Shown here: piece by piece, positions 38,365 through 49,690 of the stretch
Numbering within the stretch: position 1 is the stretch's first letter
Layout of the letters: the number at the start of each line of letters is the position of its first letter
Assembly (NCBI GenBank): GCA_025677825.1
Contig: JAIXMO010000011.1
Span: forward strand, 221,001-285,000
Direction of reading: 5' to 3'
Source of the DNA: Helicostylum pulchrum
Lineage: Eukaryota; Mucoromycota; Mucoromycetes; Mucorales; Mucoraceae
DNA length: 64,000 nucleotides
The notes under the pieces: generated by a model
What the model was told of the DNA's origin: nothing
What the model saw: only the letters and a program-made list of their open reading frames with translations
Databases searched by the model: none
Position numbers and translations under genes: made by a program

Positions 38365-39169
38365 ATGGCGACGACAACTAAATATAGACTGTTACCAACT
38401 TGGGTTATGAAGTTAATAGGGTTTTCTTCATTAGCGTCAGCTTTAATAGGTTTCGCTATTTATTGGTTTAAAAAGCATCCTTCACGTCGTAATATAACCA
38501 GAGAACCTACAAACGAGGTAAAAGAAAATAAAAAATAAAACTGTTTATTTGTATTTCTAATGAGTCATCATAAAAAAGACAGTAAAGTCAACGGACGGAT
38601 GGAAGAAAAAAGGTCGGAAGAATAAAAAGAAATTGACTGTTTCGTTAAAGAACGTAAGACAACAACGAAAGAAAAAGATATAAGAAATTAACAGAGATAT
38701 ATTGATATAGACTGTACTTTGGAATCCTTCACCCGATGTAGATAGACCAATGTATGGATTTCAAGAAAAGAGTATTCAAATATTAACACGACTTTCGTAT
38801 ATTTATGAAGTTTATATTATTGTGCAAGTCAATTCGACGGAAGAAAAAGAGAATATTCAAGAATTATTAGAGAATGCGACATCAGTGGATGGATTATTTT
38901 TCGATAGTATTGATAAAAGAAAGGTTTTATACTGTTCAGAAGAAGAAGGAAAAATGCATATTATTCGACATATTGAGCCTTTTATTCACGTAGAAGGTGG
39001 TTGGGAAAAAGACGACGGTCAAGATATCGTAAACAAGTTAAAACCCTTTATTTCAAAAATCATCTGGATCATGACAAAGAAGAAATTAGATTCAATCCTG
39101 CCAACTAAAAATATTGAGTTATCTGATTTACTGATAGATACCTCAATCGCTCAACAGGTCAAAGATTAA
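38365..39169 (+). CDS. PEX22: Peroxin 22-like (peroxisomal membrane anchor of PEX4)
   Basis: Predicted 228-aa tail of the peroxisomal receptor-recycling machinery: Pex22 anchors and activates the ubiquitin-conjugating enzyme Pex4. Exons: 38365-38517, 38579-38653 and 38711-39169. One N-terminal membrane helix (GFSSLASALIGFAIYWF) is followed by a short basic linker. The cytosolic domain contains the family-like stretch RKVLYCSEEEGKMHIIRHIE followed by PFIHVEGG, similar to the plant/yeast pattern of H-R-x-L-[FY]-C and E-P-x-x-H-[IV]. Overall size fits Pex22. The weak exon 2 acceptor (AAAAAAG at 38578) gives a lysine-rich linker; an alternative acceptor is possible. Sequence divergence in this family is high, so I hold moderate confidence. 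Confidence 0.72.
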
Positions 39170-39297
39170 CTGTAACACGAAACACCCACTTACTAAATAA
39201 GGGTCGAAAAATAAAACATTCTTCTTTTTATATTACACATATATAAACATTGTTATTGTTTTTTCTCTCTCCTTTTTACTTCTTTCTTATTATTATC

Positions 39298-40759
39298 ATG
39301 TATCTTGTGCCATTTATTATTCTATTATCTTTACTGTCTTCTCTTACAGATGCTAGTCGTCTTATAAGGTTACCCATCTTGGAACAGCAACAACATAGTC
39401 TTCTTAAGCGAGATGTGATTCCTGCACTACCTCTATACAACGCAAACGCCAGAGAATATCTGGTACAAATAGGAATCGGTACACCGCCTCAACTATTCAA
39501 TGTCACCTTAGACACCGGAAGGTATATATACGTATAAACTACTTTCTACGTATCAAATAAATCTAATAGCACTCTTCTTTTAAAGTTCTGATTTGTGGGT
39601 TCCTTCTTCTTCTTGTTCAAAAGATGTGTGTCCTTATTCAAGATTTTCTGAATCTGATTCTTCTACTCTAAACCTGACAAAGAAATCGTTCGATGTTCAG
39701 TACGGCAGTGGGTCAGCTAAAGGCGTAGTTGCTTACGACTCGGTTACAATTAACGGTGACATGACTTCCGTAAACCAAGTCCTTGGTCTTGCATCATCCA
39801 CACAAGGTATGGCTGGGCCCTCGTCCTCGCACGAAAGAGCAAGCGGTATTCTCGGTCTAGGATTTTCAGGTTTAATGCGAGACCCTAACCACGACGTACC
39901 ATTTATCACCAATCTACTAAACAACAAGATAATTGACGAGCCAGTCTTTTCCATCTACTTGAATAAACAAGGTGATTATGGCTATACAGGTGAAATAGTG
40001 ATTGGTGGATATGAAACAACCCGATTCACCGGAAAACTGAATTTTCTACCAGTCGTCACGTACGACGCAAAATCTGGAAAGGCAAACCTCGGGCGAACCT
40101 ATTCCGCGTCAGGTATTCACAAGTATTGGACAGTACCTGGCCAAGAGATTACTAGTTATAAAGCAGATGGCACGAGACTATTTGGAACGAAATTTGAAGA
40201 CCTGCAGCCTGTTATTTTAGACACGGGTACAACTCTGTCTTATCTTCCTCTAAACACGCTGATATCTCTAATTGAAACCGTGACATCAAACTATAAACCT
40301 ATAAAGTTAAACAATGGCAAGATTCAAGCGTATGAAGTAAACTGCACAGATTTTACTAGTCAACAGTTGTGGTTTGACTTTCAGTTTTCTCCACTAGCGA
40401 AATCGTTTTCAAATAACCCGGTGGTGATAAGAGTGCCATTAAATGAAATGGTTTTACCTCAAAATACAAATAATATCAGTACGGCTACGACATGTTTATT
40501 TGGTATAGCACCGATTTCATCTGGATTTTTAAACTCGATTGGGTCAGGCTGGATTTTAGGACAAACGGTATTAAGAAGTGCATATGTAGTACACGATATG
40601 TTGGGATTTCAAGTGGGTATCGGAGCAGCCGCAAATGGTTACAGGTCACCAACTTTTGACGACGATTCTCTAGAATCAAAGGCAGCAGCAGCTTACACAT
40701 CGTCACCTTTTTTTGTATTTTATTTTTTATTCTTAATTACCTTATTCTTCTTATTATAA
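39298..40759 (+). CDS. GPI-anchored yapsin-like aspartic protease
   Basis: A1-family protease, 465 aa, exons 39298-39521 and 39586-40759. Signal peptide (MYLVPFIILLSLLSSLTDA) plus propeptide ending in a KR site. Catalytic motifs LDTGSDLWVPSSSC and VILDTGTTLSYLP are both intact. The flap reads VQYGSGSAKGVVAYDSV. The protein ends with a small-residue stretch (KAAAAYTSS) and an uninterrupted hydrophobic tail (PFFVFYFLFLITLFFLL), the classic GPI-addition pattern, so surface attachment is predicted. The start chosen is the first ATG of the frame and sits directly before the signal. Next to a paralogue on the same strand, which suggests tandem duplication. Confidence 0.9.
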
Positions 40760-41283
40760 ACCCAAATTAATTTGTGATGCTCAAATTATATCATGTTTCT
40801 GTTTGTTCGGCTGGTGTAACACGTGCTACAGTTATTCTTTCTTTTTTTTTATTACTTTATACAATTTTGATAAAAAAGGCCCATTGATCGTGTTTTTGAG
40901 TTTTAAAGAACAAAGTCTGGAACAAAACGTCTATTATTAACAATGTAACAGCGTTGAAAAAAAAAAAGAAGTGTAAAAAAAGATATATATAGTATACAGA
41001 GTAAATAACCATGTGGTTTAAAACTCAAACATAACAAAAATAAATTTCTTGGCAATTATGATTGGTTTGCACTGATTTACAGGCGAACCTCTTTATATAA
41101 ACCCAGAACGGGGAGAGACGAGTCGTCATTATATGTACATTAAAAAGGTGTCTTTTTTATTATTCCGCTTACAGAGACTATTTAATATAAAAAGGTTGCG
41201 CTTTTTTATCTAATTGATAATTATTTTCTCTTTCTTTTTCATTCTCTCCCTTTTTTTTTTTCTCTTTTGTACATAAAAATAGA
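40760..41283. other. Intergenic DNA between two protease paralogues
   Basis: 524 bp with a TATATA-rich segment (40983-40995) and T-rich leader before the second start. No gene seen. Confidence 0.45.
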
Positions 41284-42811
41284 ATGCAAATTTCAACAGC
41301 CATTATTGTTATTACTACTTCGCTTGTATTTGCAGCAAACGCACAGGTCCTTCGATTACCCATTACTCGCCAGTCTCGTCCCGACCCTATTATATCATCT
41401 ATCCAGAAAAGAAATGCTGCACTCGTGAAAAGAGACCCATTTTTAGCTTCATTGTATAACGATCAAGGCTCACAATACTTGATTGAAATTAGTGTAGGAA
41501 CTCCTCCACAAAATTTTTCAGTCACACTTGACACTGGAAGGTAAAAAAAAAAAAAAATCTTGGCGACTTTATTTATATATTTAATCAATTATATATAGTG
41601 CTGATTTATGGATACCAGGTTCTGCTTGTCCTACAACAGAATGTCCCAACGGAGTATTCAAAGAATCTGAGTCCAGTACTTTCAAAAACCTCAATTCAAA
41701 GTTCACTTTAGCATACGGTATTGGCGATGTCAACGGTACATATGTCACCGACACTGTCTCTGTTGGCGGCGGTACTGTTCCTCACCAACAATTCGGGCTA
41801 GCCTCAGACACACAGCAAATCTTGACAAACCCAAATACCATTACCATCACTCAAAATATCGCCAATAAAATCACAAACCTGGCTAAATCCGATACCCCAA
41901 CCGCCAACGGTATTCTTGGTCTTGGCTACCCTAAACTAACTGCTTCTTCCAGTAAAGGACTCGGTGTATATAACCCATTTGTATTCAGTCTCGCTGCCCA
42001 AAACATTATTGCAGACCCGATTTTCTCCATTTACCTCAACTCTGCTGCTGCCACCGGTTGGTCCGGTGAAATTATCTTTGGTGGTGTGGACCATACGAAA
42101 TACACCGGTAATTTGACATATATGCCAGTGGTGTCCTTGACTGCCGCCAAAAAGAACAATAACAAACGTGCATTGGACAATATCAATAACAGCAACTATT
42201 ATTGGATGGTAAACGCTCAAGGTGTTTCAATTCAAGATGGTTCCAATACTGCTGCCAACCTCGATTTAAAGTTCGCGTCCACCGGTGCTTTTATCTTAGA
42301 TACCGGAACTACCTTGACTTATTTACCTACTGCTTTAGCTCAACAATTGGTGGCGGCGGCTGCAGGTAGTAACGGATACCAAATGGATGCTGGGTCGGGC
42401 ACTTATCTTGTAGACTGTGACGCTGCATCTGAAACAGCTAGTTTCGTGATGAATATGGCCGCTTCCAATGACCCTAATGCTGAACCTATCACTTTATCTA
42501 TCCCCCTCAGTCAACTCTTTATTCCTCTTGACTCTACATCAAGATCTACTTCCACCAAATGTCTCTTTGGTATTGCTCCCAGTGACTCGGTGGGTCTTGG
42601 TAAAAATATGTATTTGGTCGGTGACTCTGTACTTCGTTCCGCTTACATGGTATTTGATATGGCTAATGACCGTATTGGTATTGCTGCGGCTGCGGGTGCC
42701 TCGGGCAGCGCTGTAGATGGTGTCTCGGCACCTTTATCTGCTGGCGTAGTAAACAGTCCCACCATGTTTGCTCTTGCTGGTTGTATTGTCATGGCTGTCT
42801 TGACTTTTTAA
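41284..42811 (+). CDS. GPI-anchored yapsin-like aspartic protease (second paralogue)
   Basis: A1-family protease, 489 aa, exons 41284-41540 and 41599-42811. Signal peptide (MQISTAIIVITTSLVFAANA) and propeptide with KR sites. Catalytic motifs LDTGSADLWIPGSAC and FILDTGTTLTYLP are intact. The flap is LAYGIGDVNGTYVTDTV. The C-terminus has a Ser/Ala linker and a hydrophobic tail (TMFALAGCIVMAVLTF) compatible with GPI anchoring. Compared with its neighbour it is more diverged toward the secreted pair at 24-28 kb in the AD-W motif, while sharing the anchor. The GC content of the reading frame is higher than its flanks. Confidence 0.9.
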
Positions 42812-44611
42812 GATACCCTCCATTCCCTTTGTATATTTCCCTTTTTTGTAAATAATAAAAAAAAAACGTAATGATGATTTGTGACACATAAATAAATATG
42901 CGCCCTTTTTTACTTTTACAGTGTGAAATGGGATATAAATAGTAAATTATTTAGGTTTGCACACTAAAAGTAGTGTATAAAACCGTAAATGACTTTGCAG
43001 AATCTATAGTCAAATGATCAGGTACTAGTTTATTCCTGCTTTTAGTATATGTTGTCCTTTGAAAGATTGATAAATTTACTCTGTTGCATAATATATTTCT
43101 GCATTGAAAGTTACGACTTTTTTTTTTAATGCATACTATGTAGAGTGTTCAATCTATTAACAAATGACACAAGATTTTTTTTCTTTTTCTGACTCGTGCC
43201 AAACTGATACATTACGCTGTATTGAACTAAAGGTCGATACTATTTGGGTTATGACGGCTAAATGTTTCCGATGATGATTCATTTTTTATCTTTTTGAGAA
43301 GACAGTTGACTCTTCTTTTAGACCATCTATTGCGAACCAACAGTTCTGATAAACAAATAAATCAAAACTTCTCCACACTTGAAAAAACAAATCTTGAAAA
43401 AAAAAAAAAGTGAGTAGTATAAATGAAACGGGATTACTCTAAAAAGTAGAACGAGGTAATATCAATATTTATTTTGAGAGAGAAAAATTTGTCTAGGATG
43501 TCGTATTAACCACGCATGTATCTCTTGGAATAGTACGTATGATATCATCTTTTTACAGTAAAAGTATTAGCTTAAAACCGTACGTTTATGTTTCCCCGCT
43601 CAACATTTTCTTAGTTACTTTTTTTTTAACCAGGTGGGGATGTGTCAAAAATAACCATTTTTATTGGGACCGCCTTTAATCACTGACATGCCTTAATTAA
43701 TGGTCTACTTTAATTATTATGTTACACACATATCCATGTTATTTTAACATTTATCATTTTTATTAACTACAGATACGACAAAGCGAGATGAAACTGTTCA
43801 CCTGTCAAAATAACCGGATCTTAATTCCCTCGGTTGCATATTTTCTTTTTATGATGATCTCTTTATTTCAAATTTTAACATTGAGCCCAATTGTTTCATT
43901 TTTTTTTTATTCGTCTATCTTTAACAATGATTCCATATACTTTTCTATATCAAAGAAACCGGCGTGAGATATTTACACGTAATAATAAGTGGTAATTAAG
44001 ATGCTTTTTTTTTATAAAAAAAAAGAGAGAATTTTAGAACTTCGTACATGGCTGTATTTAATAACCACGATGAAATATATACAAGATTTGGATTGTTCAC
44101 AGGACTCCCCAAAAAAAAATACACAATAAGATTTCTTCGTTTACATTATAAACATGTTTGACGCACTGTGCCACCACCTCGTGTATTTTTTTGCCTTCCC
44201 TAGAAAATACGAAAGTACAGTAGCGGGTACGCCGAAATCTGGAAGAAATCCGCCTTTATATCGAGCAGTGGTTAACGTAGCGGAGAAAGCCACCCTTAAA
44301 TAAACGTTACTCTTAAGTAGAGACGCTACTGTAATAGCTTCCTATTTATAGGTGTGCCACTTCAAATGAATATTATGCCGTGAGACAACACTCTGTTCAC
44401 AGTAATTATAAACAGTCATTATATATTTATACCTATATTTAGAGAACTATAACAGAATATAAATAAGAAGTAGATGACGTTATAATATTTGTGTATAGAC
44501 TTGTGTGTAAGTGGATATGAAGTATATCACAATTGTATTTACGATGATGCTTGTTATTCTTTTTTTTTTATGATAGTGTGCCGGTAGTTGATAAAAAAGG
44601 AGATACCCAGT
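42812..44611. other. Long intergenic region
   Basis: About 1.8 kb. No coding-like frame longer than noise was found. The CCACCCTTAAAT motif occurs at about 44291-44302, followed by ACTCTTAAGTAGAGACGCTACTGTAA-like sequence similar to the copy near 52802. Confidence 0.5.
44291..44345 (+). repeat. Degenerate dispersed motif (CCACCCTTAAAT family)
   Basis: Begins CCACCCTTAAATAAACG, then TACTCTTAAGTAGAGACGCT and TGTAATAG. Its counterpart near 52802 shows the same order (CCACCCTTAAATCGAACACT, CTTAAATATAGCCGCT, TGTAAAC). Probably a remnant of one repeated element, function unknown. Confidence 0.5.
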
Positions 44612-45180
44612 GTTTCTCATTTATGATTTTCTCGTTGCGGAAATTAAGGATACCGATATATCACAGAGTACAGTAAAGCTCCGGCCGTCCGTAACCATTG
44701 TTTCTCCATATTCAAGAACACGATGTTCTGTTCCATTTGTATATTTGATCAAGACGAATTTATTTTCTTCCGTAAAGCATTTATCTGTACTTGTATATAT
44801 AAAGCTCTTTAGTTTTTTGAATCTTGTTAAATCGATAACAGGACTATTGTATTCGCTACTCCAATCTTTAGCTTTTAATGATACGATCTCGGTATTACGC
44901 AAATGAGTTGCCACCAAATAAACAAGATTTTTAGCTGGTATAATATGTTCCATTTGTAAAAAATTGATATTACAGTTTGCTTGATCAGAAGAATTTAGTC
45001 CTTCCATGTGTCTTAAACTAAGAGAATAATACGTACATTCATGTATGTAGCTCATGATTTTAAGGCTTTGAAGCCTAGGACAATTTGAAAGGGAATATTT
45101 TAAAACTAGGTATACGTCGTTATCGTATACATTGGAAAGATTAAATTCTAAAGCGAAAAGATCTTCAAGAGCGCTATGTC
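44612..45180 (-). pseudogene. F-box/LRR protein C-terminal fragment
   Basis: On the minus strand an open frame runs from about 45180 down to a stop at 44621. It includes LEDLFALEFNLSNVYDN, LSNCPRLQSLKIM and LVATHLRNTEIVSLKAKDW, leucine-rich-repeat-like sequence of the kind seen in the C-terminal half of F-box proteins. No F-box or start codon precedes it on this strand, because the DNA directly upstream reads as an F-box N-terminus on the opposite strand. It is best explained as half of a gene split by rearrangement. Names and function are inference from composition and pattern only. Confidence 0.5.
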
Positions 45181-45429
45181 ATTTGTAAGAGTTGGTATAC
45201 AATGGCTGTTCAATTGGTCTGGGAAGCAGTGACACTACGAGACTATAACATTTCTCTAGTAAAATCGCATTTAAACAGTTTGGACCGCGATCAATATTTC
45301 AAATATAGTCATCTTATTACAAAGTTAACCGTTCAAGAAACTAATTACAGCGACTCGTATAAATTCAGTAGACTAGAACTATTAGAGTTATTGGATCTGT
45401 TACCAAATCACTTTTTTTTGGAGCGATAA
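45130..45429 (+). pseudogene. F-box protein N-terminal fragment
   Basis: A plus-strand frame reading KDLQERYVICKSWYTMAVQL and then WEAVTLRDYN, the typical segment after an F-box (CK-SW...AV..LWE.VTL). It continues with LVKSHLNSLDRDQYFKYSHL and LLELLDLLP, then stops at 45427-45429. The frame has no upstream start and a stop a short way upstream near 45125. It abuts and overlaps a minus-strand F-box C-terminal fragment, so the two halves point in opposite directions from one site. Confidence 0.5.
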
Positions 45430-46032
45430 ACATTTTTTTACGAACTTTTATAAAAAATCTAATAAAATACTTTTCTTTATTGAACGTTTAGGAACATATC
45501 TCTTCGCGCCAATTGTCTTTCTTAACAATAAAAAAAAAGTTTATTGCTATCAAAGTCAACCTATATTTTTTACTTTTAAGCGGGGGTGCTATCAAGGGAT
45601 CGAAAATTTGAAATCAAAAATTTGGGTAATGTATTTCATACCCTGCGATTTTCTATCTCGACCAATGAAATGCCTATAAAATAAGAAGTAGCTGAGTTTA
45701 ATTTACGACTGTCGCCTTTAGGTGATTTTGAAAAAACATTTGAAAAAAATTAAAATCTACTAGATTTAAACCTGGTGGCACGTTATCATAAGAGTTGGTC
45801 TAGTTTACAGGGATTCTCAGAAATTTAGACGTAAGAGTTATCATCAATACGATGTTTGTGTCATTTTTTCATCATCGATTCAATGTAAAATTAGACGTAC
45901 ATGTTCACCAAACTTAATAAAAAAAAAGCACAGTTACAAAGAAAGCGCAGGATACTAGAAGTTAGTAATTACTCCAAGAGACGAGTTTGTTACAATATTT
46001 TTTTACCTGGGTTAGCATGTATGGTGATTATA
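45430..46032. other. Intergenic DNA before the tandem repeat
   Basis: About 600 bp without a supported gene. A 75-codon frame (45901-46125) begins with a basic stretch but runs into the first copy of the 213-bp repeat, where all further residues are repeat-encoded. Confidence 0.4.
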
Positions 46033-46639
46033 CGTTGCAGCTGCTTTGGGTGGCCCAGTGCCAACTTGAGAGACCCTCAGCCTGTAAAAAGATGTTGGCA
46101 ACCTGAACTAAAGATGGCGCTTTAATAAGGCTTGGAGCCAGTGAAAATACACCCAACTTTTCATGACATTACTGTCAGGACCATATAACCACATGGATAC
46201 AGTGCTACATCGTAGATTAGATTATAAAAAAAAAGAATGTGTTGCCGTTGCAGCTGCTTTGGGTGGCCCAGTGCCAACCTGAAAGACCCTCAGCCTGTAA
46301 AAAGATGTTGGCAACCTGAACTAAAGATGGCGCTTTAATAAGGCTTGGAGCCAGTGAGAATACACCCAACTTTTCATGACTTTACTGCCAAGACCATATA
46401 ACCACATGGATACAGTGCTACATCGTAGATTAGATTATAAAAAAAAAGAATATGTTGCCGTTGCAGCTGCTTTGGGTGGCCCAGTGCCAACCTGAAAGAC
46501 CCTCAGCCTGTAAAAAGATGTTGGCAACCTGAACTAAAGATGGCGCTTTAATAAGGCTTGGAGCCAGTGAAAATACACCCAACTTTTCATGACATTACTG
46601 TCAGGACCATATAACCACATGGATACAGTGCTACATCGT
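46033..46639 (+). repeat. 213-bp tandem repeat, about 2.85 copies
   Basis: The word CGTTGCAGCTGCTTTGGGTG starts at 46033, 46246 and 46459, giving an exact period of 213 bp. Each unit contains GGCCCAGTGCCAAC, a GTTGGCAACCTGAACTAAAG segment, CACCCAACTTTTCATGAC and ATAACCACATGGATACAGTG. The third copy is cut at GCTACATCGT near 46639. Copies 1 and 3 share variants (GTGAAAATACACC, ACTGTCAGGACC) against copy 2 (GTGAGAATACACC, ACTGCCAAGACC), while copies 2 and 3 share CCAACCTGAAAGACC against copy 1. No long frame, tRNA-like cloverleaf or rRNA match was recognised. Identity is unknown. Confidence 0.9.
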
Positions 46640-46915
46640 CATTCAACATCTAGTGTTTGAGGAATTAAAAAGACAAGGGGAGAAACGAAAAAAAAATTTC
46701 GCTTTTGTTTATGGATGATAACGTGACAACAAGCTTGGGAATAAACTGTGTTTCAAGTAATCGCATTTTGGGAATAGCATTGAATAAAGTTGGCATGATA
46801 CTTGTTTTTTAAACCGAATAAGGGTTGTTTATATTGCCAATTAACACTTTCCATATCTTATTCAACTTGAACCGTTTTATTTTCTCGATACTTGTCTTTT
46901 TTATTTTATATTTTT

Positions 46916-48682
46916 ATGACTAAAAGCGAGAATAAACGCCTGAGCTGCAGGCAATACATTATTCAAAATTGCGAAAACTTCAATTTGTTGAAGTTTTATG
47001 AGTATTACAACTTCGTTGATAGAAGTGACGCGGAAAGCGCGTTAAAAGCTACGTTAGTGAGTGTGGAGAAACCCGCGAAAAAAAATAGAAACGTCCAAGC
47101 AATAGTTGGCGCTTATTCAAAGGAGAATTATAAGGTCTGGAATTTTTTTTTTAAAAAATAAGACTGTTATTAACTACATCTAATTAGGCACTCGAAGCAG
47201 AATATGTGAACATATTTTGGGCAAAAAAAAATGCCCAGTACGAAACTTTACACGCTGCATATGTTGGTAAACAGGTTCAGTCAGCTATTAGCGTCGAAGT
47301 AGATAAGGCTGTTCTGGCTAAAAAAAGAAAATCTTCGCAAGAAGAAGGAAGCAGAAAGAAAGAAGAGAAGAGAAAAGGTAATAATGTTAAAATAAATTGT
47401 CTTTAGTTTCTAAGTAATAGTAGAGCGCCGTTATGTCTTGGATTTCTTGGAAATAAATGCCGTAAAGATTACTACGCTTACGGTACATGAATTAAGCTAT
47501 AAGTCTATGTCTGTCAAAGAGCGTGTGTAAGTATCGCAATCCGTAATCTGTATCAAATAAAAGTTATTTATTGTATGTTTCTTAAGTGCCTTCTCTGCGA
47601 TTACGATCACGAACCAAGCAAAGTTAGCTCAACATAAATTATCCAGTAACAGTTATACTTTGATAAAGCAGTGGAAAAAGGTATTACAATTAAAGTGCGA
47701 ATGGTTTGATGTCCCTAATATCAGATTGTAGGCTATTGAAAATAAGGACGAAATATTTTTACAACAACCTGCACCCACCAATAAAGAAGAAATGACGGTG
47801 GCCAACGCGCTATCGACTTTGTAAGATCAACTTTGTATGATTGGAATAAAAATACGACATCATCATTCACTATTTTATTTTTAGGTTCTTGTTTGATAAA
47901 GATTCGATGAGAAGGACGGCAAAAAATATAAAATTCAAGCAAAATCAATCTGAAATCGATTTTATCATAAAATTTGCATCCATTTTAGTACAAAATGCGT
48001 TTTCTACGAGTAATGATATATCCATCGATTGGTAAATAGAGATTAGATGCACAATTAACACGTACTGATGACTCAATAGGGATATCACCTCGTTTTCTCT
48101 GATAGGAGAAGTATCCAACGACTACTTAGCAGCGCGTACAGATATTACTATAATTTGCTCCGAAGGGGTCGAATTGGGTTGTGGCGAGGTGAAGCCTCCC
48201 AAAAAAAGCAAAGAATTAATAAATATCGATAGGGCAAGAATAGCCGAAGTTTGCAAGAGGCAATTACATCTTCGCTTGCAGTCGAGCGTAGATACGAAAG
48301 AATATTGTACGTTTGGAATATTATTAGCAGGTATGAATTGTCTATTTGAAAATAAACATTTGTGCTAATGGAAAGAATAGGAATGACGTTAGAATTGACA
48401 ATGCTCGCATTTGATGAAGGGCAATATAACTATTCGATACTAAAAACGATTGAAATAAAGGGACGAAAGCAAGTATATGAAAAAATTGAAACAGTATTTG
48501 AGAGTTTATATTGCTTTACAGTAAGTGTCTATTATTAGATAACTGTTCCATCTCACTTTTTTTTTGCTACTGTTTCTTAGGGAATGATCGAGCAATCGTT
48601 GTCTAGTAATACTGAAGAGTTACCGCTTTGTTTCGATCAGTATTCACAATTACTCAAGCCGACAATTCGTTTTTTAAAGTAA
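46916..48682 (+). CDS. Nine-exon orphan protein with a possible PD-(D/E)XK-like core
   Basis: I assembled a fully open 445-aa model with nine exons, all joined in phase: 46916-47134, 47188-47377, 47421-47526, 47587-47680, 47732-47820, 47885-48031, 48080-48330, 48381-48520 and 48581-48682. Every junction keeps a GT...AG pair, although exon 1 uses a weak GTCTGG donor. The protein starts with a basic region (MTKSENKRLSCRQY), then a charged Lys/Glu block. Later segments are RRYVLDFLEINAVKITTL, RTDITIICSEGVELGCGEVK (residues 301-320), CKRQLHLRLQSSVDTKEYCT and TFGILLAGMTLELTMLAFD. I do not recognise a named domain. The D303...E318-V-K320 spacing resembles the D...ExK core of PD-(D/E)XK nucleases, which is inference only. 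Two related decayed pieces lie downstream on the other strand. Confidence 0.6.
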
Positions 48683-48925
48683 ATTTGTAATAAGTAATCA
48701 CATTATCTCTCAATTAGCTATTATCTCCATTTTGAGAAAGCAAATCGCACGAACGAAAATTAATAACTGTTTTTTTAATCAAGCTAATAAAAAACAGAGG
48801 AGTATTTTTTAATAGAAAAGAGTGATATATTCGTTAAAAGAGTCAGTATGGTTTCAAAATGAAAGATTGTTTTTATTATTTGGTCCTTTTGAGTGACATA
48901 AAGAAAGCCGTTAGATAAAGCGGGT

Positions 48926-49690
48926 TTAAAACGTAATAAACCCTTTGTTTGTAGCTATTGATAATAAGTTGCGTAAATATTGCCAACTTGATGATTGATT
49001 TTTGGCTGACATTACCCAACTTACACTCACCGTAACCGAGACACAAGTTCTGATTTCAGTGGTGACAGCATCTGGTCTTTTCATTGCTGCTTTATCGGTC
49101 CCGCTTAAAAGAATATTGTCTAAAGGTTTGGAGAGCACTGAGTGGAGTAATGGATTAAAATAGGTGCCCCAAGCTTGGTAGTACCAACTTGTTTCTTGGG
49201 TAAAAAGTCTATCATACTGGTAATACCATTTAATAGATTCTTTTCATACATGGATATGTCTTCTCTGGCTGATAGTAGTAAAAGTTGTGCCATACCGATT
49301 TCTAACGCAAGATCACCATGCAGTATTGTAAAGGTCAAATAAAAACGGTTGCATTTTATCATTGTACCTAGTAGGGTAATACCAAAATGTTGAATACGTA
49401 ACGTGTGGTATTGATCAGAAGTTAAAAGAAGTATATTTAAACAAGCAGTTTAATCCGTAATATCTTTCTCACGCGTTGCTCCTCGTAAAGTAACTAGGCT
49501 TACGGCATTATTTTTATACATCTGAAACGTCCTTGTTGTCGATGGTTAAGCTACTATTAACGTTAGAACTATTATTTGTCTCGACTATTGTATCTGAATC
49601 ACTAATTGATTTGCTATTCCAAAATATCACAGCTTGTTCTGAATCTGTCCAAGTTTTGAAAGCTTTGAACAAACTGTTTTTTTTTAATAT
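48926..49690 (-). pseudogene. Decayed paralogue-like piece of the orphan family
   Basis: On the minus strand, from about 49690 down: FKAFKTWTDSEQAVIFWNSK, then a stop near 49525, then an LLLTSDQYHTLRIQHFGITL segment running into GTMIKCNRFYLTFTILHGDL and AREDISMYEKNLLNGITSMI, then a stop near 49120, and a last open piece ending at 48926. The HFGITLLG...FTILHGDL...pattern aligns by eye with TFGILLAG...LAFDEGQYNYSIL of the intact gene at 46916-48682. Multiple stops and frame changes mark it as broken, although unrecognised introns could account for some of them. Confidence 0.4.

Noticed and set aside
45901..46125. 75-codon frame entering the 213-bp repeat
   Set aside because: More than half of it is repeat sequence and the rest has no recognisable motif.
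46033..46639. Possible CRISPR-like or rRNA/tRNA array
   Set aside because: Units of 213 bp abut directly without spacers, and no rRNA match or cloverleaf with T-arm box was recognised.
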